33,093 bases of DNA from Desmonostoc geniculatum HA4340-LM1 (GCA_019359545.1 JAHHHB010000081.1:1-33093); one strand, 5' to 3'. Positions 1-10,161 are shown, counted from the first letter of the stretch. Made by a program: numbers and translations. The notes: generated by a model from the letters alone, not told the origin.

Positions 1-2945
1 TCTTGTGTTTGTTGGGGGTTGAGTGTGTATGCTTTTTCGCTGATTTGTTGGAATTGTGTCCCGATTTCGACTGTGATGATTTGTTGATTATTTTCTGATA
101 GCTGTTTAACTAGTTCTTCTCCTAGTCCGCTTTCATCCATGAATACTAACGTCCATGATTTTTGATTTGTCAATTCTCCTTGTTCTAGATGCACTGGTAG
201 AACAGATGGCTTCCAAATAGGTTGATAAAACCAGTCGGCGATATCCGGCTTTTTATCCAGTGAGACTTGAGTAACATGATTATCCTGTGCTTTTCTTTGT
301 GGTTCAATCCAGTAACGTTGTCTCTCAAAAGGATAAGTCGGAAGGGGAAGGCGATCGCGCCGTTGATGGTGATAAAATCCTGACCAGTCTATTTGTACTC
401 CATGCAGCCAAAGTTGACCCAAACATCTGTACAACAACTCCATATCTAATTGAGTTTGTTGAGGATGAGGTAAAGAATTCAATATCAACTGTTGTGGCTG
501 TTTTTCTGGATGTCGCCCTGCTAACTTACTCAAAATCCAACCAGGCCCGACTTCCAATAAAATTTGTGTTGGCTGTTGTAATAATAGTTCCAAGCCTTGG
601 GCAAAGCGTACAGTTTGCCGCAGATGAGTAGCCCAGTAGTGAGGATTTGTCGCTTCATCGTCTGTAATCCAAGAACCAGTAACATTAGAAATAAAAGGAA
701 TTTGAGGTAGTTGCAGATTAATTGTATTTACAGCCTGGGTAAAGGGTGTCAAAATTGGCGACATGATATGAGAATGGAAAGCACCAGATGTATGCAACTG
801 CCGACAATCTACGCCTTGACTGAGAAGTTTTTCTTGGAATGCGGCAACTGCATCCTCACTACCAGAAACCACACAATTATTAGGTGTATTAATCGCTGCA
901 ATTGAAAGTTCTGGGAGTAATATCTCAGACACTTGCTCATAGGGCAATGGCACAGCCAGCATTCGACCTGGTGGTAACTGCTGCATGAGTTTTCCTCTAG
1001 TTGCTACGAGGAATAACGCATCTGACAAAGAAAAGACACCTGCAATGGTGGCAGCGACATATTCACCGATACTATGACCAATCATCGCCGTTGGATGTAT
1101 GCCCCATTTCATCCATAACTGAGCAACGGCGTATTCTGTGACAAATAACGCCACTTGAGTAATTGCCGTTTGTTGTAATTGTTCGCTAGCCGTTTGAATT
1201 TGTTCGGGGTTGGGGTAAAGGAGATGACGGATATCTAAACCCAGGTGTGGTTTGAGAATCTCTGCACAAGTGTCTACATGCTCTTGAAATGTCGGTTCCT
1301 CTTCATAGAGTTGTCGCCCCATGTTCAGATACTGGCTACCTTGTCCGGGGAACATGAATACTACTGGGCGATGACCAGTTTGTGGAGTGTGGGTAAAAAC
1401 TTTTTCTGGGTCTAAAGATTCGAGTAGATTGATTGCATTTTCTGTGTTTTGGCAGACTACTAGGCGACGATAGTCAAAAGCCCGACGACCAACTGCCAAA
1501 GTGTAAGCTGCATCTGCTAGTTTGATGTCTGGATGCAACTGAAAGTGATTTGCTAAATTTGCGGTTGCTGTTTCTAAGGCACAACTGGTTTTGGCTGAGA
1601 TTAGGAGTAATTGGTAAGGTCGGGATGGACTAGAAGGTTCAATTGCTGGGGCTTCTTCGAGGATGATGTGGGCGTTAGTACCACCAACGCCGAATGAACT
1701 GACTCCGGCGCGGCGGGGAGTGCCGTTAGTTTTCCACTCTGATAACTGGGTGTTGACGTAGAAGGGGCTATTGTCGAAGTCAATTTCTGGATTGGGTTGT
1801 TCAAAGTGTAGGCTCGGTGGAATCATTTTGTGTTTGAGCGCTAGCACTGTTTTGATTAATCCTGTCACTCCTGATGCTGAACCAAGGTGTCCGCAATTTG
1901 TTTTCACTGAACCAATTGCACAGAAAGCTTTGTCAGAAGTACTTGTACGAAAAACTTCTGTCAGTGCGGCAATTTCAATGGGGTCGCCTAAGTTTGTTCC
2001 GGTTCCATGAGCTTCTATGTAGGTGATCGTTTCCGGAGGAATGCCTGCAATAGACTGAGCTTCTGAGATGACTGCTGTCTGACCATCTATGCTTGGTGCT
2101 GTATAGCTAAGTTTTAAAGAACCATCGTTATTTATTGCTGAACCTTTAACGATCGCGTGAATGCAATCTCCTTGTGCGATCGCATCTGTTAACCGCTTCA
2201 GAACAACAATTCCTATGCCATTGCCAAAAACAGCTCCTTTTGCTTTGGCATCAAAGGCTCGGCAGTGTCCATCAGGAGAAGCAACTCCACCTTCTTGATA
2301 CAAATACCCACTTTTTTTAGGCACTGTAACTGAAACGCCACCAGCTAGAGCAATGTCGCATTCCCCATTGAGCAAGCTCTGGCAAGCCAGATGAATAGCT
2401 ACCAGTGAAGTTGAACAGGCGGTTTGAACAACTACACTAGGCCCTTTTAAGTTGAGTTTGTAGGAAATTCTTGTAGATAAATAATCTTTTTCATTTCCCA
2501 GTAAAGTCTGGAAATTAGTTTGATAATCTATAGAACCAAAACTAGGATAAATGTTATTAAGTAAATAAGAGTTGTTTTCTGTACCTGCATAAACTGCAAT
2601 CGAACCCTGGTAATTTTGGGTGTCGTAACCAGCATTTTCTATTGCTTCCCAGGCAGATTCCAAAAAAATTCTGTGTTGCGGATCTATGATTTCAGCTTCT
2701 TTCGGACTGAACCCAAAGAATTCAGCATCAAACAATTCGATATCTGACAATATGCCCTTTGCTTTTACGTAATTGGAGTCACTTAATAAAGCGGCATCTA
2801 CACCTGAATAAAGTAGTTCTTGTTCGTTAAAAAATGAAATAGCTTCAACACCATCTTGCAGATTATTCCAAAACTCATCACTATTTTTTGCTCCTGGTAA
2901 TCGACATGACATACCGATGATGGCTATTTCTAAATTATTATTCAT
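1..2945 (-). CDS. Type I polyketide synthase, partial (KS-AT-KR region...)
   Basis: The gene starts at ATG 2943-2945 and stays open to the window edge, giving about 981 residues without a stop. The N-terminus (MNNNLEIAIIGMSCRLPG) is a typical ketosynthase start with no long linker. The KS has its Cys in TACSTSL (around residue 175), the first His in EAHGTGT and the second in NCGHLGS. The acyltransferase has a canonical FPGQGSQ start, GHSIGEY around residue 622 and the selectivity stretch TSGAFHSH around 720. Most malonyl ATs read HAFH there, so its extender is not certain. After the AT and the linker ending in PFERQRYWI comes a stretch resembling the structural half of a KR domain, with no methyltransferase between, unlike the other PKS of this cluster. 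It lies downstream of the Cys-specific NRPS (gap about 107 bases) and should extend its thiazolinyl chain with one polyketide unit. Domains after KR are outside the window. Confidence 0.93.
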   Translation of the reverse strand, partial: MNNNLEIAIIGMSCRLPGAKNSDEFWNNLQDGVEAISFFNEQELLYSGVDAALLSDSNYVKAKGILSDIELFDAEFFGFSPKEAEIIDPQHRIFLESAWEAIENAGYDTQNYQGSIAVYAGTENNSYLLNNIYPSFGSIDYQTNFQTLLGNEKDYLSTRISYKLNLKGPSVVVQTACSTSLVAIHLACQSLLNGECDIALAGGVSVTVPKKSGYLYQEGGVASPDGHCRAFDAKAKGAVFGNGIGIVVLKRLTDAIAQGDCIHAIVKGSAINNDGSLKLSYTAPSIDGQTAVISEAQSIAGIPPETITYIEAHGTGTNLGDPIEIAALTEVFRTSTSDKAFCAIGSVKTNCGHLGSASGVTGLIKTVLALKHKMIPPSLHFEQPNPEIDFDNSPFYVNTQLSEWKTNGTPRRAGVSSFGVGGTNAHIILEEAPAIEPSSPSRPYQLLLISAKTSCALETATANLANHFQLHPDIKLADAAYTLAVGRRAFDYRRLVVCQNTENAINLLESLDPEKVFTHTPQTGHRPVVFMFPGQGSQYLNMGRQLYEEEPTFQEHVDTCAEILKPHLGLDIRHLLYPNPEQIQTASEQLQQTAITQVALFVTEYAVAQLWMKWGIHPTAMIGHSIGEYVAATIAGVFSLSDALFLVATRGKLMQQLPPGRMLAVPLPYEQVSEILLPELSIAAINTPNNCVVSGSEDAVAAFQEKLLSQGVDCRQLHTSGAFHSHIMSPILTPFTQAVNTINLQLPQIPFISNVTGSWITDDEATNPHYWATHLRQTVRFAQGLELLLQQPTQILLEVGPGWILSKLAGRHPEKQPQQLILNSLPHPQQTQLDMELLYRCLGQLWLHGVQIDWSGFYHHQRRDRLPLPTYPFERQRYWIEPQRKAQDNHVTQVSLDKKPDIADWFYQPIWKPSVLPVHLEQGELTNQKSWTLVFMDESGLGEELVKQLSENNQQIITVEIGTQFQQISEKAYTLNPQQTQ

Positions 2946-3052
2946 AATAATTATTTTTTACTGCCTAAGCATTTGTGATAGTAGTTGCTGATGTTTTATT
3001 TTCTAGCAATAATTAGCTAGCCAATATAGTTATGTTTAATTATCTTGACTAA

Positions 3053-6000
3053 TTAGCTGTTGTTTGAGCGATATTTTTGCCTGGTTTGTCTTTGTTGATC
3101 TCTAGAATTTTTCAAATTATTACGAGATTCAGCACGGTTATGTCCTTTTTGAGCAGCAGTTTGTGTACTCTGCTCCTGACTGATATACTGAGCAAAAGAG
3201 TTTATGGTCGGTGATTTAATCATTTCAAAAATTGATAGTTCTTGATCAAAAATTTCTTGCAATTTAACTTGAGTTCTAACTAGGAGTAATGAATTACCTC
3301 CTAGTTCAAAAAAATTGTCATGAATTCCCACCTTTTCTATTTGCAGTATCTGTTGCCAAACCGCAGCAATCAGATGTTCAGCCTCAGTCTGAGGTTTTAC
3401 ATAAGCTATATTTTTATGCAGGCGAATGCTTTTTGGCGTAGGCAAGGCACGACGATCCACCTTACCGTTAAGTGTCAGTGGTAAAGCATCTAGAAGCATA
3501 AAATCAGAGGGTATCATATACTCAGGCAGTTTTTTATAGAGAAAATCATGCCACTCTGCGGGCTTAATCTCTCTTAAATCATCTGTACTTTCCGTTGAAT
3601 TGGAAACAATATATGCTACTAGTTGTTGATTATTTATTGACTCTGCGATCGCAGTGACTACCACTTCTTTGATAGAGGGATGCTGTTGCAGGGCGGCTTC
3701 AATTTCTCCCAACTCAATACGATAGCCATTGACTTTAACTTGAAAATCTTCACGCCCCAGAAACTCAATGTTGCTATCTGGTAAATACCGACCCAAATCA
3801 CCAGTTTTGTACAACTTCTCTTGAGTTTGAGGATGAATTATAAAGCTGGAATTAGTCTTTTCTTCATTTCGCCAATAACCTTGAGCTAAACCAATTCCAC
3901 CAATGTAAAGCTGTCCAGTAACCCATACAGGACATTGTTCTAAGGCTTGATTCAGCACATAAAAGCGTTGGTTTGCCATTGGACGACCGTAGGGAATGCT
4001 TTTCCAACTGGGGTCAATTTCTTCTATGGGATAGAGAATTGACCAGATAGAAGCCTCCGTAGCACCACCTAAACTAACTATCTGCACACCCTCAGACAAG
4101 GCTCGAATCTGGTTAGGTAAGGGAAGGGGCAACCAATCACCACTCAACAAAACCAACCGCAGCGATCGCGCCAGTGTTCTCTGACAACCGACGGTATAAT
4201 CTACCAGCATTTGCATCAAGGCTGGTACTGAGTTCCAGACTGTGATCTGTTGTTCTACCATTAACTGCACCCAGTTAGCTGGATCTTTTGTTGAAGCAGC
4301 ATCAGGGATGACAATTGTGCCTCCCGCCGCTAAAGTGCCAAAAATGTCATATACAGACAGGTCAAAACTTAAGGAAGATAGCGCAAATACCCGGTCTTGC
4401 TGATTTATCTGGAAACGCTGGTTAATATCAAGGATAGTATTAACCGCACCGCGATGGTCAATCATTACCCCTTTTGGCAAGCCAGTGGAACCGGAGGTGT
4501 AGATGACATAGGCTAAATCATCAGGTCGCTGTACCCACAAAGGCGATGAAAAGGAACTAGGTGATTCATAGGTATCCACACACAAGCGTGTGAGATTCTC
4601 TGGCCAGTCTAAACAAGTATCAAGCTTCGATTGAGTAAGTACCCACTGAACTTCTGTTTGCTCCAAAAGATACCATCGGCGCTCCCTGGGGAGATCGGGG
4701 TCTATGGGCACGTAAGCAGCACCGGAGGCCAGAATACCCAATGTAGCTACAACTTGTTCCCAGCCTTTCTCCATGACTATTGCTACCAATTGGTTGGGAC
4801 GAGCGCCGAGTTCTCGCAGTTGTTGCCCTATTTGATGAGCGCGAGTACTTAACTCTTGGTAGCTAAGGGTGCGTTGACTAGTCACTACAGCCGCTTGCTG
4901 TGGATACTTATCTACTTGTTCAAAAAACAAAGTATGAAGTAAGGCAGCTTCGGGAACAGGTGCAAAAGTAGCGTTAACAGCTGCCAATTGCTCAATTTGT
5001 CTAGCTGGGAGCAATTCTCTTGTAGGTGCTTGCCACAGTTCTTCCTCTTGAGCTAAACGCTCAAGAAAATCACAGTAAGCGGTACACATCTCATCCAACA
5101 GCCCCACGGGAAAAAGTTCATCAACAGCATCTAAATCAACAACTAAGGTTCCGCCAATTTCATTAACTTGGATGTCTAGATAAACTTGGGGTGTTTGACT
5201 GATGTTGTAAACAACTTCTCCCAGCTTATGAATAGATGATAATTTTTCGCTGGTGGTGTCTCGGTTAATACCATCATTAATTAGGGTGCTGGTGAAAATA
5301 ACTGGCATCAGCACTCCAAAAGAGCGCTTTTGGATACGAGCTAATTCTCGCAAAACTTGCACACCACTGAAATAACGGTGATCGAAGTCGTCCCAAAGCT
5401 GTTTTTGGATGCGCTGCGATCGCACAAGAAAAGATTCGCTCTTTGAGTTGTCTACCTCTAATAAAGTCAATGAAGTAAAATCTCCGGCAATTTGATTCAC
5501 TTGCGGATGTAAGGGTAGGCGATTAAAAAGTGTCAGATTCAGGGTAAATCTGGGGCTTTTACTCCAAACGGTGAGAATTTCAGCAAAAGCAGCTAGTAGT
5601 AATCCAGAAGGACTTAAACTTGCTTCAGTAGTTCGCTTTTTCAGACAACGCCATTTATCTGGGTCTAATTTCCTCGTTCGGTGTACAAAATGGGGGTATT
5701 TTACAGCAGCCAGATTTTTCTCTAAAGGTAGTTCTGGGGACGGTGGTAATGTGGGAATCCGGCGCAACCAATACTCTCGTGAACTTTGGTACAGTTGGGA
5801 ATCACGTAAGGCAATTTCGGCTAATACATAATCCCGAAATGACACTTCTAAAGGCGGCAATAAAATCTCATGATTTTGGATTAATTCAATCAATTCTCCG
5901 AGAATTATATCAAAACTCCAAGCATCGCCAATCAATATATCTAAACTCAGGCAAAGTCTGACTTTATTATCTTCTAACTGGGCTGCTTGAATTTCAAATA

Positions 6001-6502
6001 AAGGCCATTGGTCAGCAGGTATTACTTGATGTGATAATTGCTCACGCAGTTGGTTCAACTGGGAAGCAACTATTTCCGAATTTTGCTTTCGTAAATCTAA
6101 TACTTTAATCTTATAAGCAGGCACTTCCTGCAAAATTTGCTGTTGTCCATCGGGTCGAATTACTGCCCTTAGCATATCGTGGCGGCGAATTAGTTGCTGC
6201 CAAGCTTGTTCAAACCTGATTAAATCTAGATCGACAGTTTCAATCTCAAAATAAACATGAGTTGAAATATTGCTTAACTCAAATGCACCACTACGACCAA
6301 CCCAATAAGCTTGTTGAACGTCAGTAAGTGGAAAAGGCTGATACAGATCGTCTGGATTAGGAACGATTGTAGGTAGTTTGTCTTGTGTTGATTTACCTTG
6401 AAAATCAGACTCAGCTTCACCACGCAAACGTTTTTCTAGTAGTGCTAGTTTCACAGGTGAAAGTTGGGACTTAAGTGTGGAGTTTTTTTCTTGTGAAGAC
6501 AT
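3053..6502 (-). CDS. NRPS module Cy-A(Cys)-PCP
   Basis: This 1149-residue single-module NRPS starts at ATG 6500-6502. A short N-terminal region (1-50, with LLEKRLRGE) is followed by a heterocyclisation domain (about 55-490) whose DxxxxDxxS motif appears as DILIGDAWS near residue 190, in place of the HHxxxDG of ordinary condensation domains. The adenylation domain (about 520-1020) has YTSGSTGLPKG near 670. Reading the pocket by eye against PheA gives D-L-Y-N-L-S-L-I-W-K, the classic cysteine code. The PCP serine is in ELGGNSL near 1070. No epimerase, oxidase or N-methyltransferase insert is seen, so the expected ring is a thiazoline. The last 35 or so residues are rich in Arg, Asn and Gln and could be a docking tail toward the following PKS. 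It probably accepts the chain made by the KS-AT-MT-KR-ACP synthase upstream. Confidence 0.93.
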   Translation of the reverse strand: MSSQEKNSTLKSQLSPVKLALLEKRLRGEAESDFQGKSTQDKLPTIVPNPDDLYQPFPLTDVQQAYWVGRSGAFELSNISTHVYFEIETVDLDLIRFEQAWQQLIRRHDMLRAVIRPDGQQQILQEVPAYKIKVLDLRKQNSEIVASQLNQLREQLSHQVIPADQWPLFEIQAAQLEDNKVRLCLSLDILIGDAWSFDIILGELIELIQNHEILLPPLEVSFRDYVLAEIALRDSQLYQSSREYWLRRIPTLPPSPELPLEKNLAAVKYPHFVHRTRKLDPDKWRCLKKRTTEASLSPSGLLLAAFAEILTVWSKSPRFTLNLTLFNRLPLHPQVNQIAGDFTSLTLLEVDNSKSESFLVRSQRIQKQLWDDFDHRYFSGVQVLRELARIQKRSFGVLMPVIFTSTLINDGINRDTTSEKLSSIHKLGEVVYNISQTPQVYLDIQVNEIGGTLVVDLDAVDELFPVGLLDEMCTAYCDFLERLAQEEELWQAPTRELLPARQIEQLAAVNATFAPVPEAALLHTLFFEQVDKYPQQAAVVTSQRTLSYQELSTRAHQIGQQLRELGARPNQLVAIVMEKGWEQVVATLGILASGAAYVPIDPDLPRERRWYLLEQTEVQWVLTQSKLDTCLDWPENLTRLCVDTYESPSSFSSPLWVQRPDDLAYVIYTSGSTGLPKGVMIDHRGAVNTILDINQRFQINQQDRVFALSSLSFDLSVYDIFGTLAAGGTIVIPDAASTKDPANWVQLMVEQQITVWNSVPALMQMLVDYTVGCQRTLARSLRLVLLSGDWLPLPLPNQIRALSEGVQIVSLGGATEASIWSILYPIEEIDPSWKSIPYGRPMANQRFYVLNQALEQCPVWVTGQLYIGGIGLAQGYWRNEEKTNSSFIIHPQTQEKLYKTGDLGRYLPDSNIEFLGREDFQVKVNGYRIELGEIEAALQQHPSIKEVVVTAIAESINNQQLVAYIVSNSTESTDDLREIKPAEWHDFLYKKLPEYMIPSDFMLLDALPLTLNGKVDRRALPTPKSIRLHKNIAYVKPQTEAEHLIAAVWQQILQIEKVGIHDNFFELGGNSLLLVRTQVKLQEIFDQELSIFEMIKSPTINSFAQYISQEQSTQTAAQKGHNRAESRNNLKNSRDQQRQTRQKYRSNNS

Positions 6503-6647
6503 TTTTTATCTCGATTATTAACAAATAACTTATTGGCTATATAAATCAGCAATTATTTTTGAACATTTTATCTGCTTTATTTTTTAGTGTACTTTACAGC
6601 TAGTTCTATTCATTTTTATTCATGATTTGTATGAAATTGCTGTGTAC

Positions 6648-7715
6648 TTAAATAATTTCTATTTTCATGTACTCAGGGAAAGATTGGATTCGCTTTAAGT
6701 CATTTTGCAAAATTACCAAATCGCCTCTTTGTTCAATTTCCTTAAACCCGGCAAATTTATAGGCAATATACATCATGCGATTGCGATTATTAGAAACGAA
6801 TTCCGCATAGAGACTGACATGATTTTCTTGAGCCAGCTTAATTACATAGTTCAGCATAACTGTACCTACACCTCTGGACATGACGCGACAAGACATAAGC
6901 AAGAGCTTAATCGTCCACTGGCTAGTTTGACATTCTATAAGAGCCAAACCAATTTGACCATAACTGCCATACTTATCTGCTAAACTGGCAATTAGCAATT
7001 TGTGTTTTTTTGATTGCCGAATATCATTGAGTTCATCATAGGAGTATGTATAACCAGTTGTATTTAGTTGGTTTGTTCGGACTGTTAATTCTTCTGCTCG
7101 CTGCAAATCTTCTTCTTTCGCTGAAGTTATAGTGAAATTCATTTGCAGAGTTGCTAAAAATTCTTCTGATGTGCCGACGAATTCTTGTTCTGCATTCTGT
7201 CGCTGAATATCACTAATATACATCAACCTTCTATTTTTTGAATCTTCCGTAATAAAACGTGGATTCATCTCCGGCATATCTAATAAATATGTCAGGTCAG
7301 CTGCATTAATACAGAGGATATCCGGCAAGGAAAACTTTACTTCTTCTAACTCAAATAACTGGTCATCGATAAAAGCAATTGTATCTATGCTAATATTAAT
7401 TGATTTAGCTATTTCTGTTAAAGAACTTGCTTTAGAGTTCCAATTTATTTGCGGGTAGAGGAAACAATCCTGTAAGCCAAACTCTTGAAGTTTTTTTGTT
7501 GCCACATTGTAATCGTTTTTGCTGGCGATAGATTGTAATATGCCTCGACTATCCAAGGTTTTAATAATATTGACTATACTATCTCGAAGTGAAACATCTT
7601 GATCCTCTAACAGCACACCCTTCCATAGGGTGTTATCTAAATCCCAAACCACACATTTAATAAATTTTATATTCTCTTGTTTATTATTTAATAATTCGCT
7701 TTTTACACTAATCAT
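6648..7715 (-). CDS. FkbH-like HAD-family glyceryl-ACP synthase
   Basis: This 355-residue protein has an N-terminal HAD phosphatase-like domain with the DxDxT motif as WDLDNTLWKG (about residues 23-33) and FIDDQ near 115. A C-terminal acyltransferase-like half contains LLMSCRVMSRG, where the Cys is the likely glyceryl acceptor. This is the arrangement of FkbH-family enzymes, which take 1,3-bisphosphoglycerate, dephosphorylate it and load the glyceryl group on a dedicated ACP. Three bases separate it from the upstream acyl-CoA dehydrogenase gene, and the ACP and the 3-hydroxyacyl dehydrogenase of the same pathway lie just before that. Together they form the first steps to hydroxymalonyl-ACP or methoxymalonyl-ACP. 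Function is inferred from family and context. Confidence 0.92.
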   Translation of the reverse strand: MISVKSELLNNKQENIKFIKCVVWDLDNTLWKGVLLEDQDVSLRDSIVNIIKTLDSRGILQSIASKNDYNVATKKLQEFGLQDCFLYPQINWNSKASSLTEIAKSINISIDTIAFIDDQLFELEEVKFSLPDILCINAADLTYLLDMPEMNPRFITEDSKNRRLMYISDIQRQNAEQEFVGTSEEFLATLQMNFTITSAKEEDLQRAEELTVRTNQLNTTGYTYSYDELNDIRQSKKHKLLIASLADKYGSYGQIGLALIECQTSQWTIKLLLMSCRVMSRGVGTVMLNYVIKLAQENHVSLYAEFVSNNRNRMMYIAYKFAGFKEIEQRGDLVILQNDLKRIQSFPEYMKIEII

Positions 7716-7718
7716 TTT

Positions 7719-8897
7719 TTACATCCTTGTTGCTAACTTTGGAGGCATGATAGGGCTAACAGGTGTTGATAAATATTGCTGATACCCGTAATCTGCAATG
7801 GTAATTTGTTGAATCTGCGTGCTACCTTCAATGATTTCCATTATTTTTGCATCTCGCAAATACCTTTCCACTGGGTATTCACTACTACATCCATTACCGC
7901 CATGAATTTGTACAGCATCATTTGCTATCTGGTTAGCAATTTTTGATGAAAAATATTTAGCAATTGATGTTTCGATGATCGAACTTGGATCGCCAATTTC
8001 TTTAAGATAACCAGCTTGATAGCAAAGCAATCTTGCGGCTTTAATATTAGCTATCATCTCAGTGATCATTTGTCTAATTAATTGGTGTTCTTTAATATAA
8101 ACGCCGAACTGCTGGCGCTGACTCGTATACTGAATACAAGCTGATAAGCTTGCTTGTGCAATACCTATACAACCCCATGCCACACTATATCTGCCATAAT
8201 CTAGTGCAGAAGCAGCTATGTATGAAAAACCAAATCCTTGCCTTCCTAAAAGGTTATCTGTGGGAATTTGACAATTATTCAGATGCAATTCTGCTAACAT
8301 GGAAGCGCGAACACCTAACATCCCAGAAATTGGCTTGATGTCAAATCCTGGACTATTTTTTTCAACTAAAAAGGCAGATGGTTTTCCTTCACATTGGGCA
8401 AATACCAAAAATATATCTGCAATTTGTCCATAGGTAATCCATTTCTTTTGACCATTTAAAATGTAAGAATCACTAGCAACTGTTGCGGTTGTTTCCACAC
8501 TTTTGGCATCACTACCTACATTTGGTTCGCTTAAAGCGAAAGCAGCAATAATTTCACCAGATGCTAATTTGGGAAGCCAATGCTCTTTTTGAGATTTACT
8601 ACCCCATTTATAAATAGCATGAGCAACCATAGAATTAACTGTCAACAAACTACGCAACGAAGAACATCCTCTGCCAATTTCTTCGTTAAGAAGACCATAA
8701 GTAATCATATCCATACCTGTACCACCAAATTCTTCGGGTAACAAGGCACTAAGATAGCCACGTTGAGCTAATTTTTCGATTAGTTTTGGAGGAGTATATT
8801 CTTGGCGATCGCATTGTCGAGCAGAAGGAACTATTTCCTCATCTACGAAAGCTCTAAATTCATCTTGAGCGCTTTTTTGTTGAGCAGTTAATTCCAT
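7719..8897 (-). CDS. Acyl-CoA dehydrogenase family protein, FkbI-like
   Basis: This is a full-length acyl-CoA dehydrogenase fold of 392 residues (ATG 8895-8897). Visible family motifs are AFALSEPNVGSDA (flavin and substrate region), the VQIHGGNGCSSEYPVERYLRDA stretch near the C-terminus, and IIEGSTQIQQ, which contains the usual position of the catalytic Glu. In methoxymalonyl- and hydroxymalonyl-ACP pathways the FkbI-type enzyme oxidises the ACP-bound 2-hydroxy-3-oxopropionyl intermediate to the malonyl level. The assignment to that role rests on its place between the FkbH-like gene (3 bases away) and the discrete ACP gene (29 bases away), because sequence alone would not separate it from fatty-acid enzymes. 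Confidence 0.9.
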   Translation of the reverse strand: MELTAQQKSAQDEFRAFVDEEIVPSARQCDRQEYTPPKLIEKLAQRGYLSALLPEEFGGTGMDMITYGLLNEEIGRGCSSLRSLLTVNSMVAHAIYKWGSKSQKEHWLPKLASGEIIAAFALSEPNVGSDAKSVETTATVASDSYILNGQKKWITYGQIADIFLVFAQCEGKPSAFLVEKNSPGFDIKPISGMLGVRASMLAELHLNNCQIPTDNLLGRQGFGFSYIAASALDYGRYSVAWGCIGIAQASLSACIQYTSQRQQFGVYIKEHQLIRQMITEMIANIKAARLLCYQAGYLKEIGDPSSIIETSIAKYFSSKIANQIANDAVQIHGGNGCSSEYPVERYLRDAKIMEIIEGSTQIQQITIADYGYQQYLSTPVSPIMPPKLATRM

Positions 8898-8926
8898 AAG
8901 TATTTGTTATTGAGGAAATATTTGTA

Positions 8927-9181
8927 TCAGCTACTAACAAGTGTAGTCATCATTTTACGTTCGATTAAATTTGTCATGGCATTGATAGTTTTAAAGTTTT
9001 CAAAATCCAGGTCTTCATTTTCAACTATAATTTGGAACTCTTTTTCTAGAAATAAAACCAGTTGCATAGCAAACATGGAATTGACGAACCCAAGAGAAAA
9101 GATGTCTTCGTCTTCCTGTAAATTATGATTGCCGAAAAATTGAGATAAGAATTTTTGGATTTCTTCTTTAGTTTCTTTCAT
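8927..9181 (-). CDS. Discrete acyl carrier protein, FkbJ-like
   Basis: This small acidic protein of 84 residues has the helical pattern of an ACP. The phosphopantetheine attachment site is in SLGFVNSMFAMQLV, where the usual GxDS is altered to GFVNS and the Ser is kept. In this gene context it is the carrier on which glyceryl is loaded and oxidised to the hydroxymalonyl (or, if methylated, methoxymalonyl) extender. It sits between the FkbK-like and FkbI-like genes, all on one strand. It should need activation by one of the two phosphopantetheinyl transferases encoded upstream in the cluster. Confidence 0.9.
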   Translation of the reverse strand: MKETKEEIQKFLSQFFGNHNLQEDEDIFSLGFVNSMFAMQLVLFLEKEFQIIVENEDLDFENFKTINAMTNLIERKMMTTLVSS

Positions 9182-9273
9182 ATTGACCTAAATAAATTAC
9201 TTTCATTTATACAGCAGATTTGATGTTCGTTAACTACACAACCTGGATCTAAAAGCCAAGGATAAAGCTTGTT

Positions 9274-10161
9274 TTACTCCTGAATTCTGACTCCTGAATT
9301 CTGAGTTATGTTGTATGTATAGAAACCTTGTCCGCTTTTTTGACCATGTAACCCTGCATCTACCATTTTTTTAAGTAAAGGGCTTGGTCGATATTTGCTA
9401 TCATTGAAGCTTTCATACAAAACTTCAATGGAAAATAAAATTGTATCTAAGCCAATCAAATCGGCTGTTTCTAATGGCCCCATTTTGTGATTGAAACAGG
9501 TTTTAAAAATCTTATCTACATCTGCTGCTGAAGCAACTTGATCTTGAACTAAAAAGATAGCTTCATTAATTGTCAACATTAATACACGGTTAGAAACAAA
9601 CCCCGGTGAGTCATTTACTATGATGCATTCTTTGCCCATCTGACTCAAGAAGTTTTTAGCTATTTCGATGGTTTCATTAGATGTGTGATGCCCGCGAATC
9701 ATTTCTACCATTGGTTTTAGTGGCACGGGGTTCATAAAATGAATGCCAACAACTTTATCAGCACGCTTGGTGACTGAGGCAATACGAGTGATGGGTATGG
9801 CTGATGTATTAGCAGCAAATACAGTTTTTTGAGAGCAAATTAAATCTATCTGCTCATACACTCTTTTCTTAATATCCCATTTTTCGGTGACATTTTCAAT
9901 TAAAAATTCTGCATCTTCTAAAAATTTATAATTTGTCGAATATTTAATTTTCTGGATAACATTGTCAGAATTGTCAGATTGTTTACTTTTATTGAAAAAA
10001 CCTTGAAAACGGATATTATCTCTGATTTCCTGTTTGGCTTTTTCCAAAACATTCTCAGAAATATCTAATAAAATCACCTGATGCCCTGTTTGAGCGAGAT
10101 TTTGAGCTACCCCAATCCCCATAACCCCGGCTCCAATAACACCGACTGTTTGAATTTTCAT
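9274..10161 (-). CDS. 3-hydroxyacyl-CoA dehydrogenase family, FkbK-like
   Basis: This 295-residue protein starts at ATG 10159-10161 with a Rossmann nucleotide-binding motif, VGVIGAGVMGIGVAQ. It has the family motifs GIHFMNPVPLKPMVE and NDSPGFVSNRVL, and a C-terminal dimer domain with GPLETADLIGLD and GQKSGQGFYTY. It is the size of bacterial 3-hydroxybutyryl-CoA dehydrogenases. In this cluster it most likely oxidises the 3-hydroxyl of glyceryl-ACP (FkbK role) as the second step of extender synthesis. The last eight or so codons (NSGVRIQE) are read from a perfect 14-base tandem repeat that looks like intergenic repeat DNA, so the native C-terminus may once have been shorter or different. Confidence 0.92.
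   Translation of the reverse strand: MKIQTVGVIGAGVMGIGVAQNLAQTGHQVILLDISENVLEKAKQEIRDNIRFQGFFNKSKQSDNSDNVIQKIKYSTNYKFLEDAEFLIENVTEKWDIKKRVYEQIDLICSQKTVFAANTSAIPITRIASVTKRADKVVGIHFMNPVPLKPMVEMIRGHHTSNETIEIAKNFLSQMGKECIIVNDSPGFVSNRVLMLTINEAIFLVQDQVASAADVDKIFKTCFNHKMGPLETADLIGLDTILFSIEVLYESFNDSKYRPSPLLKKMVDAGLHGQKSGQGFYTYNITQNSGVRIQE
9276..9303. repeat. Tandem 14-bp repeat at the fkbK-like 3' end
   Basis: The unit ACTCCTGAATTCTG occurs twice in a row without mismatch. It overlaps the last codons of the 3-hydroxyacyl dehydrogenase gene, whose stop is at 9274-9276. The unit resembles short GAATTCTGACTCCT repeats that I recall from Nostoc-type intergenic DNA. Confidence 0.85.

Noticed and set aside
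287..2010. Plus-strand open frames across the first 2 kb
   Set aside because: They are antisense to a continuous PKS reading frame with intact KS and AT motifs.
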